64,000 nt of DNA from Archaeoglobus neptunius (GTDB lineage Archaea; Halobacteriota; Archaeoglobi; Archaeoglobales; Archaeoglobaceae): positions 62,001 to 126,000 of the forward strand of contig NZ_JAEKIW010000002.1 in NCBI RefSeq assembly GCF_016757965.1, read 5' to 3'. Of this stretch, positions 1 through 7,731 are shown piece by piece; the stretch's first letter is position 1; each line of letters starts with the position of its first letter. The notes under the pieces were generated by a model. It searched no databases and was not told the origin of the DNA. It was given only the letters and a program-made list of their open reading frames with translations. A program made the position numbers and the translations under genes.

Positions 1-176
1 CATGGGATGAGCCTGATACCCGAATATTCGATTTCACTGTCGCCCCACCAGCCCAATCCAAACCAGTACACCTCATGCCCCTCTTCAGCAAGCCTCCTTC
101 CTATCTCAAAAACCCGTCTTTCTGCACCCCCTTTCACCCACGGGTAAACAGCATCATACACGAAGGCTATCTTCAC
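1..176 (-). CDS. Glycosyltransferase family 4-like, N-terminal fragment (runs off left edge)
   Basis: About 58 codons are visible, reading leftward off the window. The start is GTG at 176 or TTG at 179. The residues include [20 protein letters not shown] followed by [15 protein letters not shown], the first beta strand and the glycine-rich GGAER loop typical of the N-terminal Rossmann domain of GT4 glycosyltransferases. Such enzymes transfer a sugar from a nucleotide-sugar donor to lipid or glycan acceptors at the membrane. The donor-binding C-terminal domain lies outside the window, so substrate cannot be proposed. Confidence 0.7.
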   Translation of the reverse strand, partial: MKIAFVYDAVYPWVKGGAERRVFEIGRRLAEEGHEVYWFGLGWWGDSEIEYSGIRLIP

Positions 177-287
177 CAATCTTGTTTTGAAGATGGATGA
201 TTAAAAGTTTTAGTGCCAACCCGACTCAGTTCGACGTGATCCGGAATACTTTGTGGAGATGCCGATGAGGCCCAGCAGCTTTGATCG

Positions 288-1607
288 CTACGGTATCCCA
301 AGCTTTCTGAACAGATTTCTTGCAGCAACCACCAGAGGATCCCAGACCCTCGATATGGGTGGGTAGTAAGGAAAATCAGTAAAAAACAGATCCTTCACAT
401 CAGCCCCATTGTAAAGAAGTGCCGAAGCGGCGTAAATTCTCATTGCAACGTCGTTTCCTGCAGCCTGCACCCCGAGAAGCTTTCCACTTCGATCTGCAAC
501 AACTTTAAGGTGTATCAATCCACCAGGAAGGTATCTGGCCGAGGTACGGGAAGTAATAAAGGCCGAAACAACTTCGTAACCTTCTCTTAGTGCCTCATTC
601 TCACTCAACCCTGCTTTCCCAATTTCAAGCCCCTTAAATCCTGTTAGCTGGCTCTTCAGCGATCCCGGGTAGTGCAATTCGAGACCGGCCATGTTCACCC
701 CGGCGACGTAGCCCATCTTGTTTGCCGGTGCGGCGAGAGGTATCCAGTCCTCCCTTCCAGTTACCACATTTACCGATTCAGCACAATCTCCTGCAGCATA
801 AACGTTTTCTCTGCTTGTCTCCATCCTGCTGTTTGTTTTTATGGCCCCACTTCTCCCAAGATCCACAAAACCCTCTGCAATTGCCGTGTTTGGAAGGACA
901 CCCACGGCAACGATGGCAAGGTCACATCTGTATTCACTCTTGTTTGTTATAACCCTCTCAACGCAGTCCTGACCATCAAAAGCCGCAACTCTCTCACTCA
1001 ATCTTAAATCAACAAATTTCTCCATTTCCGATTTTATTATTGCGGCTATCTCCGCATCATATTCTGGCAGAGGTCTCTCCCTGACTTCAATAACCGTTAC
1101 CTTTTTCCCAAGCCTTGAGATTGCATTTGCCATCTCCACCCCAATGTAGCCAGAACCGACAATCACAACGTTTTCAGCCTCTATCGCATCGATTTTCACC
1201 CTCTGAGCGCTCTCTATGTCGTCAACGTAGAGAACCCCGTCAAGATTCTCACCATCCACATTCAACCTCTGGGCTCTCGATCCGGTTGCAAATAGGAGTC
1301 TGTCCCACTCATAAACCGATTCCTTTCCATTCTCCTCTACAGTAACAGAACCATCATCAACAGAGATTACCTTTGAGTTTGTGTGAACGTCAATACCCCT
1401 TTCTCTCCTGAAATAATCGACGTCATATGCACAGAGCTCTTCAAATTCATCCACTGCCCCCCCAATATAAAAAGGAATGCCGCAGGGAGCGTGGCTCACA
1501 AAAGAGGATTTTTCAAAAACCATTACCTCCCAGTTGGGTCTTAGTGCCTTTATTCTTGATGCTGCACTCATTCCGGCTGCTCCACCGCCGATTACTGCAA
1601 CTTTCAC
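288..1607 (-). CDS. NADH oxidase / CoA-disulfide reductase-like flavoprotein
   Basis: This is a pyridine nucleotide-disulfide oxidoreductase of about 440 residues. It has an N-terminal FAD fold (VAVIGGGAAGMSAASRIK), a second Rossmann fold for NAD(P)H (VVIVGSGYIGVEMANA), and the FAD-contact motif YAAGDCAE. A single redox Cys sits in SHAPCGIPFYIGG, the position used by CoA-disulfide reductases, NADH oxidases and NADH:polysulfide reductases; it is a one-Cys rather than CxxC enzyme. The C-terminal dimerisation domain with DFPYYPPISRVWDPL is family-typical. An ATG 13 codons upstream is open, but GTG at 1607 begins directly at the FAD strand and has an AT-rich TATA-like stretch at 1618-1635, so a leaderless GTG start is preferred. 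Which of the three activities it has cannot be told from sequence. Confidence 0.85.
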   Translation of the reverse strand: MKVAVIGGGAAGMSAASRIKALRPNWEVMVFEKSSFVSHAPCGIPFYIGGAVDEFEELCAYDVDYFRRERGIDVHTNSKVISVDDGSVTVEENGKESVYEWDRLLFATGSRAQRLNVDGENLDGVLYVDDIESAQRVKIDAIEAENVVIVGSGYIGVEMANAISRLGKKVTVIEVRERPLPEYDAEIAAIIKSEMEKFVDLRLSERVAAFDGQDCVERVITNKSEYRCDLAIVAVGVLPNTAIAEGFVDLGRSGAIKTNSRMETSRENVYAAGDCAESVNVVTGREDWIPLAAPANKMGYVAGVNMAGLELHYPGSLKSQLTGFKGLEIGKAGLSENEALREGYEVVSAFITSRTSARYLPGGLIHLKVVADRSGKLLGVQAAGNDVAMRIYAASALLYNGADVKDLFFTDFPYYPPISRVWDPLVVAARNLFRKLGIP

Positions 1608-1686
1608 ACATGGAACTAAAAAATTATATTTTTTAAGGTTTTCCATGAGGTAAATGTTAAATTCAGTGGTCTCGAAGTCTGAAAAA

Positions 1687-1779
1687 GCCGGGGTTGCCGA
1701 GCGGTAAGGCGCACGCCTGGAGTGTTTACAGAAAGCGTGTGGGCGTTCGCCCGCGTGGGTTCGAATCCCACCCCCGGCG
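1687..1779 (+). tRNA. tRNA-Ser(GGA) with a short intron
   Basis: The acceptor stem GCCGGGG (1687-1693) pairs with CCCCGGC (1772-1778). There is a D stem GCC/GGC, anticodon stem CACGC/GCGTG, a long variable arm GGGCG-TT-CGCCC (1741-1752), T arm GTGGG-TTCGAAT-CCCAC, and discriminator G at 1779. A long variable arm with G73 is the archaeal serine pattern. The anticodon GGA is at 1719-1721. The anticodon loop is 18 nt instead of 7, which needs an 11-nt intron at 1723-1733 between positions 37 and 38, leaving a mature loop CTGGAGA. CCA is not encoded. A T-rich run follows at 1781-1790. Confidence 0.9.
1723..1733 (+). other. Predicted tRNA intron (11 nt)
   Basis: The intron lies at the canonical archaeal site after position 37. 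CTG (1717-1719) can pair with CAG (1729-1731). This leaves 3-nt bulges AGT (1721-1723) and AAA (1732-1734), cut as AG^T and AA^A, which is the geometry expected of a relaxed bulge-helix-bulge substrate for the splicing endonuclease. The fourth helix pair would be a G-A mismatch (1720/1728). Confidence 0.7.
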
Positions 1780-1790
1780 TGTTTTTAATT

Positions 1791-2366
1791 TTAAAACTGC
1801 CGATCGGTGCTTCCAAGCAGACCCCTCAACCACTCGCTCAAATGAATCCTGTAGGTTTTACCGAACCTTTCCCTTACGATCAAGTTCTTCTCTTCCAGCT
1901 TCTTAACTATCATTGAAATTTTAGAGTGGGAAAAACCTGTCCTGAAGTGCAGGGAGTCCTGGGTTATACCGTCGTTCTCCAGTATTATTTTCATCACCGT
2001 CAGCTCGTCTCTTTCAAGCAGATTTTGGATTAGTTCCAGGGTTCCATTTCCGCTCGCCACCATTCTGTTTTCTTCCATTCCAGATGCTTTCTGCTCCTGT
2101 ATATCCTGCTTTAATTCTCCTCCTTTCCTGTCCTTTTCAGTTAAAAGCACTGCTGTAAAGAAGAGTGCAATTGCCGCAAAGAGAAACAGGAAATTCTGAT
2201 ACAGAGTTATGTACTGGCCCCCCATCTCGACGCATCCGAGGGGGTAGGACGGATAGGGTGGAAACATGTTAAGCAAAAAAAAGATCAGCATGATTGCTCC
2301 AAGCAGTGCCAGCAGATATGCCATCGGCGAGGCTTTGCCAATTTTCAGTTCCATGTCCGACATCAA
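1791..2366 (-). CDS. Membrane-anchored winged-helix regulator (hypothetical)
   Basis: The protein has 191 residues with two hydrophobic segments (about residues 13-35 and 58-76) separated by a short loop with proline and one cysteine (PPYPSYPLGCVEMGG). A charged linker follows, then a C-terminal winged helix-turn-helix of MarR/ArsR type (TVMKIILENDGITQDSLHFR then GFSHSKISMIVKKLEEKNL). This matches a known archaeal architecture in which the DNA-binding domain faces the cytoplasm and the short external loop or membrane part may sense a signal. Possible starts are ATG 2366, 2363 and 2354. It points away from the ArsR-ATPase pair, so a role in metal response is only positional inference. Confidence 0.7.
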   Translation of the reverse strand: MMSDMELKIGKASPMAYLLALLGAIMLIFFLLNMFPPYPSYPLGCVEMGGQYITLYQNFLFLFAAIALFFTAVLLTEKDRKGGELKQDIQEQKASGMEENRMVASGNGTLELIQNLLERDELTVMKIILENDGITQDSLHFRTGFSHSKISMIVKKLEEKNLIVRERFGKTYRIHLSEWLRGLLGSTDRQF

Positions 2367-2470
2367 ATAACATTGTTAAAAGATTTTCGGTGCAGTTGTC
2401 AGACTGTTCTAAGGTCCTTTTTAACCTTAATCCAGCTCCTTTGACTTTGGATGCCCTCATGAGAGAAAGT

Positions 2471-2498
2471 TTTATAAAACATTTGAGCAATTGTTCAA
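2471..2498 (+). promoter_or_regulatory. TATA box and ArsR/SmtB-type operator of the metal-ATPase operon
   Basis: TATA box TTTATAAAA (2471-2479) is centred about 26 nt before the ATG at 2501, as expected for a leaderless archaeal transcript. Between them lies TTGAGCAATTGTTCAA (2483-2498), an inverted repeat with one mismatched pair. It resembles the TGAACA-n2-TGTTCA core of ArsR/SmtB-family operators. A repressor bound here would block initiation directly. Confidence 0.6.
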
Positions 2499-2500
2499 TT

Positions 2501-2860
2501 ATGGAATCCAGAGCTCCTGCATGTAGGAGTTTAAGTGTGGGAGAGTATGTTGACGAGATCGTATCAAGCTTACCATTGGACGACAAAATCGTCGAGCTGG
2601 CGGAATTTCTTCAGGCTTTTGCCGATTCGTCTAGGCTGAAAATTCTTCTTGCACTGTCAAGGAGGGAGCTGTGCAATTGCGATCTGTCAGCGATAACAGG
2701 ACTGTCCGTTTCCGCTGTATCACATCAGCTCAGGATTTTAAAGGATAAAAAGCTTGTGAAATACAGAAGAGACGGGAAGAACGTATTTTACAGCCTAGAT
2801 GATGAACACGTTGCGGCAATTCTCAGAATAGCGATGGAGCACGTGGGTGAGAGGAGATGA
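2501..2860 (+). CDS. ArsR/SmtB-family metal-sensing repressor (CadC-like)
   Basis: The protein has 119 residues from ATG 2501. The frame is open further upstream (to 2294), but the TATA box and operator sit inside that extension, so 2501 is preferred. The winged helix contains LSVSAVSHQLRILKDKKLVK. Two classical metal sites are visible: ELCNCDL, matching the alpha3 ELCVCDL motif of CadC/ArsR with an N-terminal Cys (APAC) as possible extra ligand, and an alpha5 site D-x-H-x10-H-x2-E (DEHVAAILRIAMEHVGE) as in SmtB/CzrA zinc sensors. The stop overlaps the ATPase start in an ATGA. Likely role (inference): derepresses the downstream Zn/Cd exporter when metal binds. Confidence 0.9.
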   Translation: MESRAPACRSLSVGEYVDEIVSSLPLDDKIVELAEFLQAFADSSRLKILLALSRRELCNCDLSAITGLSVSAVSHQLRILKDKKLVKYRRDGKNVFYSLDDEHVAAILRIAMEHVGERR

Positions 2861-4908
2861 AAAGGTACAGGCTTAAAGGGTTGAGCTGTGCAAGCTGCGC
2901 TGCAAACATAGAGGAGGAGCTGAAGAAGCATGCCAATTTTGCAGCAGTGAACTTCTCCACTTCTGAGCTTGTAGTTGACACAGAGGACGAGGAGAAGGTC
3001 GTGGAGATCATCAAGAAGGTAGAACCGAAAATCGAGGTTATAAGGGTTGAGGAGGAAGAGAAAACAGAAGATGAAGAGCCCGGAGACGTAAAGAAGGAGA
3101 TATTTCAAATAGCTCTTTCCGGAATCCTGTTTCTCCTAGGAATGATCTTTGAGCAGAGTCTTCATGCCTTTCCAGCCGCTGAGTACGCCATCTTCATAGC
3201 GGCCTACTTTACAGCGGGCCACAGAATCCTGACGAACGCTGCAAGAAACGTCAGGAGAGGTGTTTTCTTTGAGGAGAACTTTCTGATCAGCATTGCTACG
3301 ATCGGAGCAATAGCAATCCACGAGATGCCAGAGGCAGTTGCGGTGATGCTCTTTTTCAGGATTGGAGAGTTCATGCAGGATCTGGCAGTTGGAAAATCGA
3401 GGAGATCCATCAGGTCTTTGCTCGCCATCAAGGCCGATTACGCTAATCTGAAGGTGGATGGAGAGGTAATGAAGGTTAAACCGGAGGATGTTAAGGTTGG
3501 AGACCTGATAGTGATTAAGCCGGGTGAAAGAATACCGCTCGACGGAGTTGTTGTTGAGGGCACTTCTGTCGTCGATACATCGGCCCTAACAGGAGAGGCC
3601 AAACCAAGAGAAGTCAAGAAGGGTAGCGAGGTACTCTCGGGAATGGTGAACCTGAGCGGTCTTCTTACAGTGAGGGTCACAAAGCCCTTCTCAGCCTCAA
3701 CGGTTTCAAGAATTCTCGAGCTCGTTGAAGAGGCTGCAGGGAGGAAGGCAAAGGCTGAAAAATTCATAACCCGCTTTGCCCGCTACTACACACCGGCTGT
3801 GATAGCTCTTGCATCGGCAATTGCCGTCATACCGCCTCTTGCCTTCAACCAGCCTTTCGCCCCCTGGCTTTACCGGGCCCTCGTTCTGCTAGTAATTTCC
3901 TGCCCATGTGCTCTCGTCATTTCCATTCCGCTAAGCTACTTCGCAGCTATCGGAAAAGCTGCAAGGAGGGGTGTGCTCATCAAGGGTGCAAACTTCATCG
4001 ATGTGCTGAAAGCAACGAAGGTTGTAGCGATGGACAAAACCGGAACTCTGACGGAGGGAAAGTTTAAGGTTGCAAAGATCGTTGCTGTAAATGGATTCAG
4101 CAAGGAGGACGTGTTGAAATTCGCCGCCATGGCCGAGATGCACTCCAATCACCCCATCGCCAGGTCAATCATTGAGGCTTATGGCAATGCGGACCTGGAG
4201 GTGAAAGACTACAGGGAAATTGCGGGCAGAGGTGTTGTGGCAAGCGGAGACGGGCTGACCATAGCTGCAGGAAATGATCTGCTGATGCACGAAATGAAAA
4301 TTGATCACGAGTTCTGCGATGTTGATGGGACTGTGGTGCATGTAGCGGTCGATAACAGATATGCTGGCTACATCGTCGTTGCTGATAGTCTAAAGGAAGA
4401 TGCCAGGCAGGCTGTTGAAGAGCTGAAGGCTGTCGGATGCAAAGTTGTGATGCTTACAGGAGACAGCAAGGAGGTGGCTGAAAAAATCGCCGACCAGCTC
4501 GGCATCGAATTTTATGCTGAACTGCTGCCTGAAGACAAGGTGAGGGTAATAGAGAAAATCAGAACCGACGAGGGGATTGTGGCCTTCGTTGGCGATGGAA
4601 TTAACGACGCTCCCGTCATTGCGAGGGCTGACGTTGGCATTTCCATGGGGGCGATGGGGAGTGATGCGGCCATTGAGGTCGCTGACGTTGTCATCATGGA
4701 CGACAAACCCTCAAAGGTGCCAAAGGCAATACGACTGGCGAAAAGGACGCAGAATGTGGTGTGGGAGAACATTGGAGTAGCTCTGGCGGTAAAGGGGTTC
4801 TTCATAGGTCTCGGTGCCCTTGGAATGGCAACTATGTGGGAGGCTGTATTTGCAGACGTGGGCGTGACGCTGATTGCAGTGGCAAATTCGATGAGGTTAC
4901 TGCGGTGA
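2857..4908 (+). CDS. Zn2+/Cd2+/Pb2+-type P1B-ATPase (ZntA/CadA-like)
   Basis: A 683-residue heavy-metal exporting P-type ATPase. Visible parts in order: N-terminal metal-binding domain with GLSCASC (residues 8-14), an acidic linker, actuator domain TGE (ALTGEAKP), the membrane metal site SCPCALV near residue 348, phosphorylation motif DKTGT near 392, SNHPIA (the HP motif of the nucleotide domain), TGD, and GDGINDAP near 578. The last membrane helix has ADVGVTL; an Asp at this place with the CPC motif marks the P1B-2 (Zn/Cd/Pb) class rather than copper pumps. It is co-transcribed with the overlapping metal sensor. The N-terminal Cys motif contains Ser/Ala rather than the acidic GMDC form, so metal preference is inferred mainly from the transmembrane motifs. 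Confidence 0.93.
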   Translation: MKRYRLKGLSCASCAANIEEELKKHANFAAVNFSTSELVVDTEDEEKVVEIIKKVEPKIEVIRVEEEEKTEDEEPGDVKKEIFQIALSGILFLLGMIFEQSLHAFPAAEYAIFIAAYFTAGHRILTNAARNVRRGVFFEENFLISIATIGAIAIHEMPEAVAVMLFFRIGEFMQDLAVGKSRRSIRSLLAIKADYANLKVDGEVMKVKPEDVKVGDLIVIKPGERIPLDGVVVEGTSVVDTSALTGEAKPREVKKGSEVLSGMVNLSGLLTVRVTKPFSASTVSRILELVEEAAGRKAKAEKFITRFARYYTPAVIALASAIAVIPPLAFNQPFAPWLYRALVLLVISCPCALVISIPLSYFAAIGKAARRGVLIKGANFIDVLKATKVVAMDKTGTLTEGKFKVAKIVAVNGFSKEDVLKFAAMAEMHSNHPIARSIIEAYGNADLEVKDYREIAGRGVVASGDGLTIAAGNDLLMHEMKIDHEFCDVDGTVVHVAVDNRYAGYIVVADSLKEDARQAVEELKAVGCKVVMLTGDSKEVAEKIADQLGIEFYAELLPEDKVRVIEKIRTDEGIVAFVGDGINDAPVIARADVGISMGAMGSDAAIEVADVVIMDDKPSKVPKAIRLAKRTQNVVWENIGVALAVKGFFIGLGALGMATMWEAVFADVGVTLIAVANSMRLLR

Positions 4909-4924
4909 TCTGTCAAGCATGATG

Positions 4925-6958
4925 CTACATTTTCAGCAATCTAGCATTTATCGCCACGATGACGGTGCTGAGGCTCATCAGAACTGCCCCGGCTGCTGGA
5001 GTTAAAAGAAAGCCGAAATTGTAAAGCACACCTGCTGCCAGAGGTATCGCAAATGAGTTGTAACCGGTTGCCCAGAGCAGGTTCTGCTTCATCTTCGAGT
5101 AGGTCTTTTTCGAGAGCTCGATAATCGTCGCAACATCCCTCGGATCGTTCCTCACAAGTATGATGTCTGCGGTTTCAATTGCAACATCCGTTCCGGCTCC
5201 GATGGCGATGCCCACATCGGCCTGAGCCAGGGCCGGGGCATCGTTAACACCATCACCCACCATGGCCGTGACGTACTTCTGCTGCACCTCTTTAACCTTC
5301 TCAGCCTTTTCATGCGGTAAAACTTCTGCAAAGTAGTCATCCAGACCCAGTTCCTCGGCCACCCATTTTGCCACGAATCTGTTGTCTCCGGTGAGCATCA
5401 TGCATTTTATCCCCATCGCTTTCAATCTCGCTACTGCCTCCTTGGACTCCTGTCTTATTTTATCCGCCAGAGCGATTGCGCCTGCAACTTTTCCGTCTTC
5501 AAGCAGGAAAACTACAGTTTTACCCTGCTGCTTCAACCTCTCAACCTTCTCCTCCACCTCAATTCCTTTCTCCTTGATGTACCCCGGACTCACAACCATG
5601 AATCTCCTGCCGTTAACAGCGCCTTCAACACCTTTCCCCGGTATTGCCCTGAACTCTTCAACCTCTTCCAGTTTCATTTGTCTCTTTTCCGCTTCCTCAA
5701 CAATGGCCGCCGCGATTGGATGCTCCGATTTTGCTTCGAGAGATGCAGCGATTTTCAGCACCTCCTCTTCGCTGCCGTTGAAGGAAATGATGTCCGTCAC
5801 ACCAAAGCTCCCCTCCGTTAGCGTACCTGTCTTGTCAAAGATTATCGCCTGAAGATCCTTTGCCCTCTCAAATGCCTGTCTTTCTCGTATTAGCAATCCG
5901 GATTTTGCTGCAAGGGAGGTGGAGACTGCAACAACGAGCGGAATTGCCAATCCTAGGGCATGAGGGCAGGCTATAACCATAACCGTCACAGCCCTCTCTA
6001 TTGCGAAGACGAATTCCATTCCAAGGGCGAGCCAGGCAACAAGCGTCACGGTTCCTACGGCCAGTGCAACAATCGTCAGAAACAGAGCCGCCCTGTTGGC
6101 AAGGTCCTGTGTTTTTGACTTGCTCTCCTGCGCTTGCCTCACGAGCTCGATAACCTGATTGAGATACGTATCCTTTCCTGTTTTCTCAACCTCGACGACG
6201 ATTGATCCATCTCCGTTTATAGCGCCGCCAATGACTTTGTCTCCGGGTTTTTTGGATACTGGCTTTGATTCGCCCGTCAGCATCGCCTCGTTAACGAAGG
6301 TTTCACCTTCCACCACAATCCCATCAACAGGAATCTTCTCTCCCGGCTTCACCAGCACCCTATCTCCCGGCTTAAGCTGTTCGACCTTTACATCCACCGT
6401 CTCTCCGTTTTTAACCAGATGGGCTTCTGACGGCATGATCTTGACGAGTTCCTCCAGAGCGCGAGAAGCACCCAGAACGGATCGCATCTCGATGTAGTGT
6501 CCGAGGAGCATGATGTCTATCAGCGTGGCGAGCTCCCAGAAGAAGAATTTGCCCTTCAAACCAAAAACGACCGCAGAACTGTAGAAATAAGCAACGCTTA
6601 TTGCAACCGCTATTAATGTCATCATTCCGGGCTGTGCTTTTTTCAACTCATCAAACAGTCCACGAAGGAAGGGATAGCCTCCGTAGAAGTAAACCGCTGA
6701 CGACAGCAGGAAAAGGATATAGAGAGAGCCAAAAAACTCGAGTTTGAAATTAAAGAAGTTCTGAATCGCAGGAGACAGGATGAGAATGGGAACTGTTAAG
6801 ACCAATGAAACGTAAAATCTCCTCTTGAAATCCTCCATCATGTGCCTGTGGTGATCGTGAGCGTGCTTCATTCCTTTCATTTCCCGGACATCCTTGCCTG
6901 CATGCTCACTCTCCCCATGTCCGGAATGATCCATACCCTCCATTTCGTGCTCCTTCAT
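4925..6958 (-). CDS. copB: CopB-type copper P1B-ATPase
   Basis: A 677-residue copper-exporting P-type ATPase. The N-terminal 42 residues are rich in His and Met (for example HAHDHHRHMM) in place of a folded metal domain. The membrane motif is ACPHALG near residue 331: CPH instead of CPC defines the P1B-3/CopB class. DKTGT lies near 372, SEHPIA marks the nucleotide domain, GDGVNDAPA the hinge, and the last helices carry YNSFAIP and MSLSTVIVA. The class is known for Cu+/Cu2+ and Ag+ export. It begins 1 nt after the stop of the SHOCT gene, so the two are translationally coupled. It ends 16 nt from the convergent Zn/Cd ATPase. Confidence 0.94.
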   Translation of the reverse strand: MKEHEMEGMDHSGHGESEHAGKDVREMKGMKHAHDHHRHMMEDFKRRFYVSLVLTVPILILSPAIQNFFNFKLEFFGSLYILFLLSSAVYFYGGYPFLRGLFDELKKAQPGMMTLIAVAISVAYFYSSAVVFGLKGKFFFWELATLIDIMLLGHYIEMRSVLGASRALEELVKIMPSEAHLVKNGETVDVKVEQLKPGDRVLVKPGEKIPVDGIVVEGETFVNEAMLTGESKPVSKKPGDKVIGGAINGDGSIVVEVEKTGKDTYLNQVIELVRQAQESKSKTQDLANRAALFLTIVALAVGTVTLVAWLALGMEFVFAIERAVTVMVIACPHALGLAIPLVVAVSTSLAAKSGLLIRERQAFERAKDLQAIIFDKTGTLTEGSFGVTDIISFNGSEEEVLKIAASLEAKSEHPIAAAIVEEAEKRQMKLEEVEEFRAIPGKGVEGAVNGRRFMVVSPGYIKEKGIEVEEKVERLKQQGKTVVFLLEDGKVAGAIALADKIRQESKEAVARLKAMGIKCMMLTGDNRFVAKWVAEELGLDDYFAEVLPHEKAEKVKEVQQKYVTAMVGDGVNDAPALAQADVGIAIGAGTDVAIETADIILVRNDPRDVATIIELSKKTYSKMKQNLLWATGYNSFAIPLAAGVLYNFGFLLTPAAGAVLMSLSTVIVAINARLLKM

Positions 6959-6959
6959 C

Positions 6960-7286
6960 CTACCCCTCCATCTCCTCTTTTATCCTCCTGTATTCCTCTT
7001 CGGTTATCTCTCCCCTCGCATATCTTTCCTTCAGAATTTCCAGCGGTGTCTTTTCCGTTTTGGCCATCTCGCCCTTAGTTTCTCTCAAAACAATATATAT
7101 GAGCAGAAATACTATTCCGAGCATCGGAATTACGACGAGAATGAACCACAGCAGCCCGTTCATACCTCTTTTTTCAGCGTCTTTGTACACCAGGTATCCG
7201 ATAACGAGAAGTGGAATCCACCAGATGAACATTCCAATTCCGAACAACGGGAGGAACATCATGTAAGGATATATGAGTCCATTCAT
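6960..7286 (-). CDS. SHOCT-domain membrane protein upstream of copB
   Basis: 108 residues with two transmembrane segments (about residues 8-33 and 44-66) and a C-terminal SHOCT domain (PLEILKERYARGEITEEEY). SHOCT is a short C-terminal oligomerisation-type domain found at the ends of many small membrane proteins. The gene is in an operon with copB. Its function is unknown; a role as small partner or assembly factor of the ATPase is inference from linkage only. The start ATG 7286 is preceded by direct repeats that may be its operator. Confidence 0.8.
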   Translation of the reverse strand: MNGLIYPYMMFLPLFGIGMFIWWIPLLVIGYLVYKDAEKRGMNGLLWFILVVIPMLGIVFLLIYIVLRETKGEMAKTEKTPLEILKERYARGEITEEEYRRIKEEMEG

Positions 7287-7302
7287 ATTAAATGTTATGG
7301 TG

Positions 7303-7329
7303 TTTTGAATGATAGCTTTTGAATGATAG
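7303..7329 (-). promoter_or_regulatory. Tandem 13-bp direct repeats before the SHOCT-copB operon
   Basis: TTTTGAATGATAG occurs twice on the + strand, at 7303-7315 and 7317-7329, a 14-bp period. It lies 16-43 nt upstream of the SHOCT gene start, between that start and an AT-rich TATA-like stretch at 7331-7342. The location suits a repressor or activator site for copper-ATPase expression. The regulator is not identifiable here. Confidence 0.45.
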
Positions 7330-7615
7330 GCCTAAAAATTAACAGTTGAGCTGGGAGTACTTGTCGAAAAATTTAAAATTTAAAAATTCAAACGTGGCCG
7401 AGATCCATCAAATGGACAGGCTGTAAGGCAGACCATCCAGCTCTTGTGGAAGTGGATGTCAGTAAAACTCTGAAGGGTGCTTTTCAGCTCTGCGGGATTG
7501 CATGAAGTTTTCGATCTGATCAGGACTCAAAAATGGAGGGTTAACTCTTTTGAATCGTTATTCTCTTGGAGTTTTAACACACATTGCCTGAGAAAATGCG
7601 TTTGATTCTGAAGAT

Positions 7616-7654
7616 AAAACGTTCTGCAGATCTTTAAAACGTTCTGAACGTTTT
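7616..7654 (+). promoter_or_regulatory. Inverted and direct repeats upstream of the CuA cluster
   Basis: AAAACGTTCTGAACGTTTT (7636-7654) is a perfect 9-bp inverted repeat around one base. Its left half, AAAACGTTCTG, also occurs at 7616-7626, exactly 20 bp upstream. Half-related TGACGTT elements follow at 7670-7676 and 7701-7707. The arrangement suits a dimeric regulator binding cooperatively about 80-115 bp before the first gene. Confidence 0.5.
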
Positions 7655-7681
7655 GGCAGCTCCAAATACTGACGTTTCAGC

Positions 7682-7699
7682 GGGCAACACCTATTGCCC
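7682..7699 (+). promoter_or_regulatory. Dyad GGGCAA-n6-TTGCCC
   Basis: A perfect 6-bp inverted repeat with a 6-nt spacer ends 32 nt before the ATG at 7732. It could be an operator overlapping the transcription start or a 5-prime leader hairpin. A weak TATA-like CCAAATAC lies at 7662-7669. Confidence 0.35.
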
Positions 7700-7731
7700 A
7701 TGACGTTAACAGTGTTTTGAGGTGATGTGAG

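Larger units (their letters stand above)
7287..7731. other. 445-bp divergent intergenic region
   Basis: This gap separates the leftward copB operon from the rightward CuA cluster. It holds the direct repeats at 7303-7329, AT-rich runs around 7364-7390, a middle part (about 7395-7600) in which I see no gene, an ACGTT-rich repeat group (7616-7654), a further dyad (7682-7699) and the ribosome-binding site of the first CuA-cluster gene (GAGGTGA, 7719-7725). Confidence 0.7.

Noticed and set aside
1687-1779. Reading the tRNA as Leu(GAG)
   Set aside because: Discriminator G and the loop CTGGAGA fit serine GGA; archaeal leucine tRNAs carry A73.
2294-2500. Upstream extension of the ArsR-type gene to 2294
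   Set aside because: It would run over the TATA box and operator and has no family similarity; the winged-helix protein is complete from 2501.
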